This document shows positions 7,308-14,215 of a stretch of 14,215 bases of DNA, in pieces. Every line of letters begins with the position of its first letter. Positions within the stretch are counted from its first letter, which is position 1. The notes beneath the pieces are model-generated. The model saw only the letters and a program-made list of their open reading frames with translations. It was not told where the DNA came from and did not search any database. The stretch is from Alphaproteobacteria bacterium. GTDB taxonomy: Bacteria; Pseudomonadota; Alphaproteobacteria; Micavibrionales; Micavibrionaceae. The position numbers and the translations under genes are program-made. Location: assembly GCA_023140905.1 (NCBI GenBank), contig JAGLKS010000041.1:1-14215 (forward strand), read 5' to 3'.

Positions 7308-8906
7308 ATGAGCGAAGAATCTTACCTTCTTGAGCCAAAAGATAAAAAACATAAAGCACTCTATCAGTGGTTTATGGGCATAATGAAAATATGTTTTTTC
7401 TTTTGTGCGTTTATTTTGGTTATTCTGACAGTATTAGCCAATATGGGAGGGAGTAATGAAACCCTGCATGATGGCGTGCGCAGTTTTATTAGCGAGTTTG
7501 TCGGCAGGCGTCCGGTTACGCTGGGGAAACTCAATTATATGGGGTTCTTTCCTACAGTTCGTCTGGACGTTGAAGATGTAAACATTTATGCAAAATCAGA
7601 AGAAGATGTTGCGCTAATCAGTTTAGGAAAATTGCGCTTAGCTATGCCGTTTTTTGATGTTGCAACAAAAACGCCACGCATAACTGAGTTCTATGCAGAA
7701 GATCTTAGTGCAATTAAAGGTGTTTTTATGCCTCATGAATTTATCATTGAGAAGGCGTTTATTGATTACGATCAGGAAGGTACAGAAGCAATCCTGCGTG
7801 CAAATGGTAAGATAGGACTTCAAAGCTGGAATTTTGAAGCGGCTTTGGAAGCTCAAACAAGAATAGGCCGGACATCTTATATCCTCGCACCAAAATCGAA
7901 TTTTGTATTTGATTTGGCAGATTTTCATATAGAAGGTGTATACGATCGTATATCTTCCCGCCATTTCAAGGTCGAAAAACTGGAAATTCGTAGCAATGAT
8001 AAAGTTATTAGCGGTGATATATCGGTTTTAGCACTGAGTGATGAGATGGTGAAGCTCAAAGGGACACTAAGTTTACAAAACGGACAAAGTATTTTAGAGC
8101 CGGATCTTATTATTGATATCTCACATAAAAATGGTGCACCGATAAATATATCAGGTGAATTAAAAGCTGAGAAACTGGTATTGGCTGATGTTCTGGGACC
8201 GCAAAGCGTATTCAGTATTTTAACTCGTATGCGTAAGTTAGTCGGCTATGATGGTGTCGTTCATCGTATGGACGGCTTTTCTGCATTTCTAGGACCGCAT
8301 GATCTGGATTTACATGTGTTTTTGCGCAATGTTGATGCCGGAAATACATCCTATGATTTTCTGGAGTTTGATTTATTGCAAAAAGCAGGACGTTTGCGTT
8401 TTAGCGCTATAACAAGCAAAGACGGACGTCAGCTTATGCCTGTAATAATGATGCTTAAAGATTCCGGGAACCGGAATATAATTTCGATTATGCAAGATGG
8501 TGTGATAGATATTCCTTTTGTGCAGCCGTGGTTTAAGCATTTACCTACTATTCTTTCCGGTAAGCAAAGCATTCATTCGAGTTGTGGTATTACTGTCTTA
8601 TCCGAAAATGAAGAGGCTGGGGGATATAATATTGAAGCTCTGGCTTTGGATACAAAAGAGGGAATGATTACGGTTGCGCAAAGGTCTTTAGCTAAAGATC
8701 AAACGCCGTTTGACTGGAATCTTGTAATGTCTGAGGAAGTTTCTTTACAAAAAACAGATTTACCGGAAAGTCTTTATAATTTTGTAAAAGGAAGTCTTGA
8801 TGCTGTAGGAGAAAATGTGCCATGTGCGCCTTATATTCTTTTGCGGCAGCCTTCTGAATCTGAAGAAGAATTTCAAAAAGCAGAATTTCAAAAAGGAATA
8901 GACTGA
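7308..8906 (+). CDS. AsmA-like membrane-anchored periplasmic protein
   Basis: The 532-residue protein has a 25-residue basic cytoplasmic N-terminus, one strong membrane helix at about 24-46, and a long periplasmic part rich in short alternating beta strands. Residues about 60-90 (GRRPVTLGKLNYMGFFPTVR, then LDVEDVNI) match the opening of AsmA/TamB-type proteins, in which a GR-P-V-T-hydrophobic pattern is followed by a beta-strand layer. Such proteins are thought to help move or organise phospholipids or outer-membrane components; the role here is inferred. The C-terminus is a charged Glu/Gln/Lys tail containing a short duplicated unit. It has its own promoter (7256-7283). It lies between rluC and ATP12, three bases before the latter, a slot where many alphaproteobacteria carry a HAD-type hydrolase gene instead. 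The start at 7308 has only a weak ribosome site. Exact subfamily unknown. Confidence 0.7.
   Translation: MSEESYLLEPKDKKHKALYQWFMGIMKICFFFCAFILVILTVLANMGGSNETLHDGVRSFISEFVGRRPVTLGKLNYMGFFPTVRLDVEDVNIYAKSEEDVALISLGKLRLAMPFFDVATKTPRITEFYAEDLSAIKGVFMPHEFIIEKAFIDYDQEGTEAILRANGKIGLQSWNFEAALEAQTRIGRTSYILAPKSNFVFDLADFHIEGVYDRISSRHFKVEKLEIRSNDKVISGDISVLALSDEMVKLKGTLSLQNGQSILEPDLIIDISHKNGAPINISGELKAEKLVLADVLGPQSVFSILTRMRKLVGYDGVVHRMDGFSAFLGPHDLDLHVFLRNVDAGNTSYDFLEFDLLQKAGRLRFSAITSKDGRQLMPVIMMLKDSGNRNIISIMQDGVIDIPFVQPWFKHLPTILSGKQSIHSSCGITVLSENEEAGGYNIEALALDTKEGMITVAQRSLAKDQTPFDWNLVMSEEVSLQKTDLPESLYNFVKGSLDAVGENVPCAPYILLRQPSESEEEFQKAEFQKGID
8868..8895 (+). repeat. Two 13-bp direct repeats, period 15
   Basis: GAATTTCAAAAAG occurs at 8868-8880 and again at 8883-8895, coding for a repeated EFQKA/EFQKG at the extreme C-terminus of the AsmA-like protein. 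The second copy runs into AAGGA (8893-8897), 12 bases before the ATP12 start, so it helps form that ribosome site. Probably a small slippage duplication. Confidence 0.8.
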
Positions 8907-8909
8907 TCT

Positions 8910-9617
8910 ATGAAGCGTTTTTATAAGCTGGTTTCCCATGAGGAAAACCCGGAAGGCTGTGCGATATTGCTTGATGGCCGGGCCGTGAAAACGAAGTCTG
9001 GAGCATTGCTTTATGCACAGAATGAAGAGATTGCTAACGAAATTGTGCGCGAATGGGCAGGGCAGGGCGAAGAAATTAATCCTGATACTATGCCTTTTAC
9101 CCAGATATTAAACACGCGCATCGATCAAGTGTCCAAGAAACGTGAAGCTATGAGCGTCACAGTTCTAAAATATATAGATACGGATTTGATTTGTTATCCG
9201 ACAGATATGCCTCAAGAACTGTATGAGTTGCAAGAACAGCATTGGGGGAAATGGCGTGAATGGATAAAAGAGCGCTTTGGTTATGATCTGTTTGTAACAA
9301 CAGGGCTTAATGTACTGGAACAAAAGAAAGAATTGAAAGAAGCTGTGACCGGGCATATTGATGCTATGAGCGATGATATCTTTACCCTGTTACAAGTTGT
9401 TGTACCACTATCCGGCTCTCTGGTCTTGGGTTTAGCTCTTATAGAAGGGCAGGCAAGGGCTGATGAAATCTTCAAAGCATGTTTTGTTGAAGAACACTAT
9501 AAAGATGGAATTTATATGGTCGATGAATATGGTCGAGATCCATTAAGCGAGCATAAACAGCAATCTTGTTTGCGTGATTTAGAAACATGCGAAACGTATC
9601 GTAGACATTTAACGTAA
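8910..9617 (+). CDS. ATP12-family F1-ATPase assembly chaperone
   Basis: ATP12 proteins bind free F1 alpha subunits and help assemble the catalytic head of ATP synthase; the family occurs in mitochondria and alphaproteobacteria. The 235-residue length is typical of the bacterial form. The N-terminal domain shows LLDGRAVKTKSG (about 21-32) and the family signature EWAGQGEEINPDTMPFTQ, followed by asparagine and arginine in LNTRID. The helical C-terminal half contains WGKWREW, then the LSGSLVLGLAL segment and the late DEYGRDP motif. There is no signal peptide or membrane segment, so it is cytosolic. It begins three bases after the AsmA-like stop and is probably co-transcribed with it. The ATP synthase genes themselves are not in the window. 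The protein ends with a normal TAA, convergent with the next gene. Confidence 0.94.
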   Translation: MKRFYKLVSHEENPEGCAILLDGRAVKTKSGALLYAQNEEIANEIVREWAGQGEEINPDTMPFTQILNTRIDQVSKKREAMSVTVLKYIDTDLICYPTDMPQELYELQEQHWGKWREWIKERFGYDLFVTTGLNVLEQKKELKEAVTGHIDAMSDDIFTLLQVVVPLSGSLVLGLALIEGQARADEIFKACFVEEHYKDGIYMVDEYGRDPLSEHKQQSCLRDLETCETYRRHLT

Positions 9618-9652
9618 TGTTGGAAAAGGCCTGTTTTTAAGGGGGTTCATAA

Positions 9653-9671
9653 AAAAACTAATTTAGTTTTT
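9653..9671. terminator. Possible bidirectional terminator between convergent genes
   Basis: The 19-base segment pairs AAAAACT with AGTTTTT around a five-base loop. On the minus strand the stem overlaps the TAG at 9660-9658 and runs into seven Ts; on the plus strand it ends in five Ts. Its position between the convergent ATP12 and membrane-protein genes suits a two-way terminator, but the stem has only one G-C pair. Confidence 0.4.
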
Positions 9672-12135
9672 GCTTATTTTCGATAAGGCTAAAAAGGATA
9701 AATGCTACGCTAAGGAGCGCATAGCAACTTCCTGCGATTATCAGTGTTTTATCTATGCCGTAAGCAATGTTAAATGCAATAGCAAGAGAACTGCCCAGAA
9801 CACCGGCAGCGCCATTAATTCCCCAAAACCATGCTGTAGATCGAGCGTCAAATAATTCAGCGATACGTAGACCTGTCGGGAAGCCAAATCCCATTAACAA
9901 ACCAGCAGGAGCCATAACGGCGATGCTTACAAATATTCGCGATAGGATATCTATTTCTGCATAATCATGGAATAAGCGGGGCAAGATTAATGACATAGCC
10001 ACACCATAACTAAAAACGCTTAAACACCATAAAATTTGGCGGGGCAATGTGGTTAGGGGAATCTTCTCAGATAAAAAGCTCCCTATCCCTGCGGAAATAA
10101 TCAAGCTAAACAAAACTACACTAAGGCCATATATAGGATGGCCTAGAAACACACCAAGAGCCTGGAGAAGAGATACTTCCATAAACATAAAACCAAGTCC
10201 GATTAATATAAAATAAAGTGTCCCTGCGATAATAAAAGGCTCAGTTTTATTCTCAATGGTTTTGAGCAAAGGGCGAATAATCACAAAAGCAACCATAAAG
10301 GCGGAAAACAGGATAATCATATATAAATTAAACGTGGCTTTTGCTTGTCCCAATCCAACATAATAAACAACCTCATCTTGCATTTTGATAAGCTTATATA
10401 TCTTGAGCGGGTCGGTTATACGTGCCTGATTGAAGAAAAACGGACGCATATCTGTGGACGGAGAAATATCAAAAAACTGTTTATCAGAGATATCATTAAT
10501 TTCTTTAATGGATTTGGCCTTGATTAAATCTGCCAGCAATCCTTCCGGTGGGATTTTGTCAGGCATAAGGATAATATTGAATTGTTTTTCATTGGCTGTG
10601 CGTTCTAATGCAGCAAGTTGTTTCGGCGTAAAAGGAGATTTGCAGATGACCAATGTTGCAATCAGATCAGAGTTAAACACAGCTATATGTTCAGCCGGGT
10701 TCTCGATACCCATATTAAATAAACTCGCCATAGCCATGCTCAAAGCGCGGCCCGTATCATCTTGAGCATGAGCTGACCAGCGGCTGACAGTAAAGACACC
10801 CTGCGGGCTTAAATCTTTCATAAAGATATTCCAGGCTTCTTGCGTGTATAGCCCGTTTTCTGACAAAGCAAAAGCACCTGCTCCCGTAGCAGCCCATGTG
10901 TCAATCAGGCTCATTTGCACAATATCGAAAGTCTCGTGATTTTTTCTGAACCAGCTTCGGGCTTCTTCATTAAGTATGGTTACACCAGATAGATTATATA
11001 AATTTGCATAATCCCGGTACTCCGGGTCATCACGCAGTAAACGAATTTGCACAGGATTAACATCCAGTGCTGTGACTTCATTTACACCAAAATATTTCGC
11101 CGAGAGTAAATCGCGCCCTCCGCCGACACCGATAATAGCGCCTTTATGCAAGTCAGGGAGCGTGTAAGCAATATTCGTAACATCATATTCAAGATAGCGG
11201 TGTTTGGAAAGATCACCATCAAATTTCATGATCGGTGTTCCCGCACAGCCATCAATTAGCAACATCTTAAACGGAAGCTTTGGTTCTTCAGGAAAGAGAG
11301 GAGATGGACCCCATGAAAAAGGGCGCTTGGTTTCTTCTTTCATTACCGTAACGCGGGAAATAGAGTTCCAGTCCTCATAATCAATCTGCTTAGCCGTGAC
11401 GACTTTATCTTTCATATAACGCGGCGATAGAATTGGGTGAGGAAGAACAGCATTAATAAGCCCTAGCCCTGTTCCAATGACAGCAAAAATCAGGGCGGTG
11501 TTTTTGATATGAAGAGTTTTGTAACCAAAGGCAATGGTTTTTGGTGCATCGTTTTGAACCGGAAAGACTAGAGCGCCCAGAAAAGTAAGCCCTGATAACA
11601 ACAACAAAGCAGAGGGCGTGTCTATCATCTCCATCAAAAGCAAAGCTCCCAGACAACCAATTCCGGCTCCAGTCAGATCAGCTCCGTAGACTTTGCCAAT
11701 AGAAAAAGGTGCTCGCGTTAAACAAATAGTGATAGCAACTCCGGCGTGATAATAAGCTAATCCGCAAATAATGGCATTAAGAGGTAATGTTGCAAAATTT
11801 TGTTCATTTCCGTTTGAAAAAATAGGGATATAAAGCTGTGTAAGCAAAGCTGCAATTATATAAAAGCCAAAGCCTATCGTATATTTTCGGGCTATAAGGC
11901 CATAATTCCGGCGCTGGCTTTTTTCATCACCACGATGAACTTTCAACGCTCCAAGCGTTAAACCAAACATAGCCATGCTGATTACCAGAAAAGATAAATG
12001 ATACCATGATGTCACAGAAAACAGGCGTGATTGCAAAATTTGCAAAGCCATAACGATAGAGGAAATAAGAAAGACTCCGGCATAAAAGCGAAAAGCTTTA
12101 TTTTTCATATACGCATTTATATGCATTTCACCCAT
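9658..12135 (-). CDS. Multi-pass membrane protein with spermidine-synthase-like Rossmann domain
   Basis: The 825-residue protein has three parts. Residues about 13-235 hold six or seven membrane helices, including the family-like VYGADLTGAGIGCLGALLLM (149-168). Residues about 250-520 form a soluble Rossmann domain of spermidine-synthase/methyltransferase type, with glycine loop GVGGGRDLL (336-344) and acidic Asp358 after strand 2. Residues about 600-820 hold about six more helices. True spermidine synthases have a catalytic D-S-x-D motif after strand 4; here the segment is VQMSLIDTWAATGAGAF (406-422), so aminopropyl transfer should not be assumed. Similar proteins are usually labelled spermidine synthase or fused MFS/spermidine synthase, with no proven function known to me. 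The start ATG at 12135 overlaps the upstream gene by eight bases, suggesting coupling; ATGs at 12126 and 12108 are alternatives. It is the last gene of the mutL cluster. Confidence 0.75.
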   Translation of the reverse strand: MGEMHINAYMKNKAFRFYAGVFLISSIVMALQILQSRLFSVTSWYHLSFLVISMAMFGLTLGALKVHRGDEKSQRRNYGLIARKYTIGFGFYIIAALLTQLYIPIFSNGNEQNFATLPLNAIICGLAYYHAGVAITICLTRAPFSIGKVYGADLTGAGIGCLGALLLMEMIDTPSALLLLSGLTFLGALVFPVQNDAPKTIAFGYKTLHIKNTALIFAVIGTGLGLINAVLPHPILSPRYMKDKVVTAKQIDYEDWNSISRVTVMKEETKRPFSWGPSPLFPEEPKLPFKMLLIDGCAGTPIMKFDGDLSKHRYLEYDVTNIAYTLPDLHKGAIIGVGGGRDLLSAKYFGVNEVTALDVNPVQIRLLRDDPEYRDYANLYNLSGVTILNEEARSWFRKNHETFDIVQMSLIDTWAATGAGAFALSENGLYTQEAWNIFMKDLSPQGVFTVSRWSAHAQDDTGRALSMAMASLFNMGIENPAEHIAVFNSDLIATLVICKSPFTPKQLAALERTANEKQFNIILMPDKIPPEGLLADLIKAKSIKEINDISDKQFFDISPSTDMRPFFFNQARITDPLKIYKLIKMQDEVVYYVGLGQAKATFNLYMIILFSAFMVAFVIIRPLLKTIENKTEPFIIAGTLYFILIGLGFMFMEVSLLQALGVFLGHPIYGLSVVLFSLIISAGIGSFLSEKIPLTTLPRQILWCLSVFSYGVAMSLILPRLFHDYAEIDILSRIFVSIAVMAPAGLLMGFGFPTGLRIAELFDARSTAWFWGINGAAGVLGSSLAIAFNIAYGIDKTLIIAGSCYALLSVAFILFSLIENKQKLN

Positions 12136-12724
12136 TTCTTTTGTTTTTAGAGTTGATCCCGAAAACTGCTAAAACACAACCTGTTATGCAGCGTATTAAG
12201 ACATATAAAAAGACAGGAACAAATGTAATAACACCGACAATATGAATATGGATTTTGTTTTGCTCGAAAATTAACTCGCCGCAAATCTCGAATATTTTTG
12301 ACAAAACCCGCATGTGTCCTTTTTTTAGTGCGCTGCTTACAGCTTCCATACATGTGTCTATTGGCTGATAATCAATAGTGACCAGCATATATAATAATCC
12401 GGCAAAACCGGTAATGACCAAAAACAGATTAGCACGCCAGAATGTTCGGATCATATAGGTTGTATGGTATATAACCAGATGGTTCTTTATCTTTTTCCCT
12501 CGCACACGATACGTATAAAGCAAACCTAAAACAAAAATACTGAGCATCAAGGCAAAGACGCTAATCGGTCCGACAGGTACGAGCGCATATAAGAGTGAAA
12601 CGCAAAAAACAATATAAAAGACAGAAAGAAGAAAACGCCCCAGATAAGAGGGAAGAGCTTTACATTCTTCATCTGCTTTTTGTTTTATTGCAGGAAAGTT
12701 TTTGGTTGTGTTTTTATTGTTCAT
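12128..12724 (-). CDS. Four-helix inner-membrane protein, COG3671/DUF4870-like
   Basis: This 198-residue protein has a charged N-terminus of about 25 residues, then helices near 27-49, 52-71, 97-117 and 160-189. Between helices 2 and 3 lies a basic loop with His87 and MIRTFW (91-96). This resembles the H-x-x-x-Q-I-R-T-F-W hallmark of predicted membrane proteins in the COG3671/DUF4870 type; I recognise the pattern but not a function. The long segment between helices 3 and 4 contains two cysteines (125 and 148). The gene starts 42 bases after mutL stops and overlaps the following gene by eight bases, so the three are likely one transcript. The ribosome site is weak (AAAGA). Two membrane proteins so tightly linked may act together, but this is inference. 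Confidence 0.65.
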   Translation of the reverse strand: MNNKNTTKNFPAIKQKADEECKALPSYLGRFLLSVFYIVFCVSLLYALVPVGPISVFALMLSIFVLGLLYTYRVRGKKIKNHLVIYHTTYMIRTFWRANLFLVITGFAGLLYMLVTIDYQPIDTCMEAVSSALKKGHMRVLSKIFEICGELIFEQNKIHIHIVGVITFVPVFLYVLIRCITGCVLAVFGINSKNKRNG

Positions 12725-12766
12725 TATCTTTATTCACAAAATTTTCTAACATATCTTACCCCAGCT

Positions 12767-14215
12767 CTAGCGTCGGGAAAAGAGGCGTTCAATTTCTTTT
12801 AATGAAAGCTGGATATAAGTAGGTCGTCCATGATTGCATTGTCCGGATAAAGGCGTAGCTTCCATCTGACGCAGCAAAGCATTCATTTCTTCCGCATTTA
12901 AACACCGCCCTGATCTTACAGAGCCATGGCAAGCCATTGTTGCCAGAATATAGTTGATCTTTTCTTCTAAAAGCGTGGTTTTATCGTATTCTTTAAGATC
13001 ATCCAGCAAGTTATAAAGCAGCTCTTTTGTATTAACCCGTCCGGCAAGCAAGCCGGGAACGCTTTGCACAGCCACAGCACCAACACCAAAAGGTTCTATA
13101 TCCAGCCCTGATTTGGCAAAAGCTTGGGCATGTTCTAATAATTGAGCGGCATCGCTTTCTTCCATCTCGATAATATCAGGCGTAAGCAGCCCTTGCTTTT
13201 CTATACCATTTTCTTCCATCTGTGCTTTAAAGCGTTCATAAACCAGTCGTTCATGTGCAGCATGTTGATCGACAATGACAATGCCGTCTTGTGTTTGTGC
13301 GATAATATAATTTTCATGAATTTGCGCACGCGCAGCTCCAAGCGGATAGTTTTGTGCTTCTTTTACATATTCTGAATCAAACTCAGCTTCATCTATATTC
13401 TCAATTTTAGCTGTAGGTTCCAAATCATAAGAGACTTGTTGAGGTTCATATAAAGCTTGATTAGCTTTCTGTATATGGTTAGGCGCATAATTTTGCGCAT
13501 ATCTGTAAGGCACAGGACTTGTTTTTCCACGGTGAAGAGGAAGAGCCGGGCCGGATATGCTGGAAGAACCATCATTACGATGCAATGCATCAAATGTTTG
13601 TTCGCCAATCGTACCGGCGGTTTTATACCCGCCTTCCATAATAGCATGTTTCAACGCTCCAATAATCAAACCACGCACGAGCTGAGGGTCACGAAAACGC
13701 ACCTCTGCTTTGGCAGGATGAACGTTAACATCGACATCTTCAGGAGATAACTCTAGGAACAGAGCAACAACCGGATGGCGGTCACGATGCAAAACATCGG
13801 CATAAGCTGCGCGCACACAGCCATGAAGTAAACGGTCTTTAACAGCTCTGCCATTAACAAAAAGGAACTGATATTGTGCTGTACCTCTGTGATATGTAGG
13901 TAATCCGGCATAACCTGTGAGCTTAATTCCCTCACGTTCAGCTTCCAGCTTCATGGAGTTTTCGCCAAAATCCCGTCCTAATAATGAACTCAATCGAGTT
14001 TGTAAATCCAGTACAGCACTTAAATTTAATTTGCGTGAACCATTATGGGTCAAGGTAAAAGCAATATTGGGATAAGCCATAGCTAAACGGTTAATGACAT
14101 CTTTTACGGCAGTATATTCGGAGCGTTCACTTTTAAGAAATTTAAGGCGTGCCGGTGTGGCGTAAAATAAATCAGCTACTTCAATGCGTGTGCCTTTAGG
14201 GTGAGCACAAGGACG
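12767..14215 (-). CDS. mutL: DNA mismatch repair protein MutL, 5' end beyond the window edge
   Basis: The minus frame stays open from 14215 to the stop at 12767, giving 482 residues and lacking only the first N-terminal part with the main ATP-binding motifs. The visible N-terminal portion includes GTRIEVADLFYATPARLKF, the transducer motif FLFVNGRAVKDR and VDVNVHPAKAEVRF. A linker of about 85 residues follows. The C-terminal dimerisation domain carries the metal-dependent nicking motif DQHAAHERLVYE, which fits DQHA-x2-E-x4-E (13270-13235), plus ACHGSVRSGR and CNHGRP. This is the endonuclease-type MutL found in bacteria without MutH, which nicks the new strand after MutS recognises a mismatch. 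An internal ATG at 14080 is not the real start, because homology continues upstream of it. It is first in a likely three-gene cluster with the two membrane proteins. Confidence 0.97.
   Translation of the reverse strand, partial: RPCAHPKGTRIEVADLFYATPARLKFLKSERSEYTAVKDVINRLAMAYPNIAFTLTHNGSRKLNLSAVLDLQTRLSSLLGRDFGENSMKLEAEREGIKLTGYAGLPTYHRGTAQYQFLFVNGRAVKDRLLHGCVRAAYADVLHRDRHPVVALFLELSPEDVDVNVHPAKAEVRFRDPQLVRGLIIGALKHAIMEGGYKTAGTIGEQTFDALHRNDGSSSISGPALPLHRGKTSPVPYRYAQNYAPNHIQKANQALYEPQQVSYDLEPTAKIENIDEAEFDSEYVKEAQNYPLGAARAQIHENYIIAQTQDGIVIVDQHAAHERLVYERFKAQMEENGIEKQGLLTPDIIEMEESDAAQLLEHAQAFAKSGLDIEPFGVGAVAVQSVPGLLAGRVNTKELLYNLLDDLKEYDKTTLLEEKINYILATMACHGSVRSGRCLNAEEMNALLRQMEATPLSGQCNHGRPTYIQLSLKEIERLFSRR

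Noticed and set aside
7304-7333. Nine-codon mini frame overlapping the AsmA-like start (ATGAATGA)
   Set aside because: It could be a leader peptide, but it has no separate ribosome site or attenuator structure and is short enough to be chance.
10430-10765. Plus-strand frame of 111 codons opposite the large membrane protein
   Set aside because: It is a shadow of the minus-strand gene, with no domain, ribosome site or supporting context.
9658-12135. Naming the large membrane protein speE
   Set aside because: The Rossmann fold is related, but the D-S-x-D catalytic motif is absent and the membrane blocks are not part of SpeE.

Overview
This window looks like ordinary chromosomal DNA from an AT-rich alphaproteobacterium (roughly 40% G+C by eye, not computed). 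The best lineage clue is an ATP12-type F1-ATPase assembly chaperone, a family of alphaproteobacteria and mitochondria. The crcB-rluC-x-ATP12 gene order and the nadA/nadC sequences fit the same group. An uncultured, low-GC member is likely, but genus or order cannot be settled from this window. I see no insertion sequences, phage genes, CRISPR arrays, tRNA or rRNA genes. Coding density is high: the longest gene-free stretch is about 140 bases (2896-3036).

Layout from left to right. (1) 1-1770, minus: a soluble hybrid sensor kinase (HisKA, HATPase, two receiver domains, start of an Hpt-like domain), cut by the left edge. (2) 1885-2895, plus: asd, aspartate-semialdehyde dehydrogenase, divergent from the kinase. 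(3) 5897-3037, minus: a DMT/EamA transporter, then nadA and nadC, two steps of de novo NAD synthesis; a 34-bp near-perfect palindrome lies between the convergent asd and nadC. (4) 5958-9617, plus: a shortened crcB-like reading frame coupled by ATGA to an RluC-type pseudouridine synthase, then an AsmA-like membrane-anchored protein with its own good promoter, then the ATP12 chaperone. (5) 14215-9658, minus: mutL (5' end beyond the right edge), a small four-helix membrane protein resembling the COG3671/DUF4870 type, and an 825-residue membrane protein with a spermidine-synthase-like Rossmann domain between two membrane blocks.

Most genes are housekeeping: amino-acid and NAD biosynthesis, ribosome modification, ATP synthase assembly and mismatch repair. 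The points most worth a second look are the crcB frame, which lacks about 45 central residues including the fluoride-channel phenylalanine box yet keeps its ribosome site and its coupling to rluC; the long palindrome after asd; the AsmA-like gene inside the rluC-ATP12 cluster; and the mutL-linked pair of membrane proteins, whose synthase-like domain lacks the usual polyamine-synthase catalytic motif. I found no convincing evidence of a new defence or mobile system.
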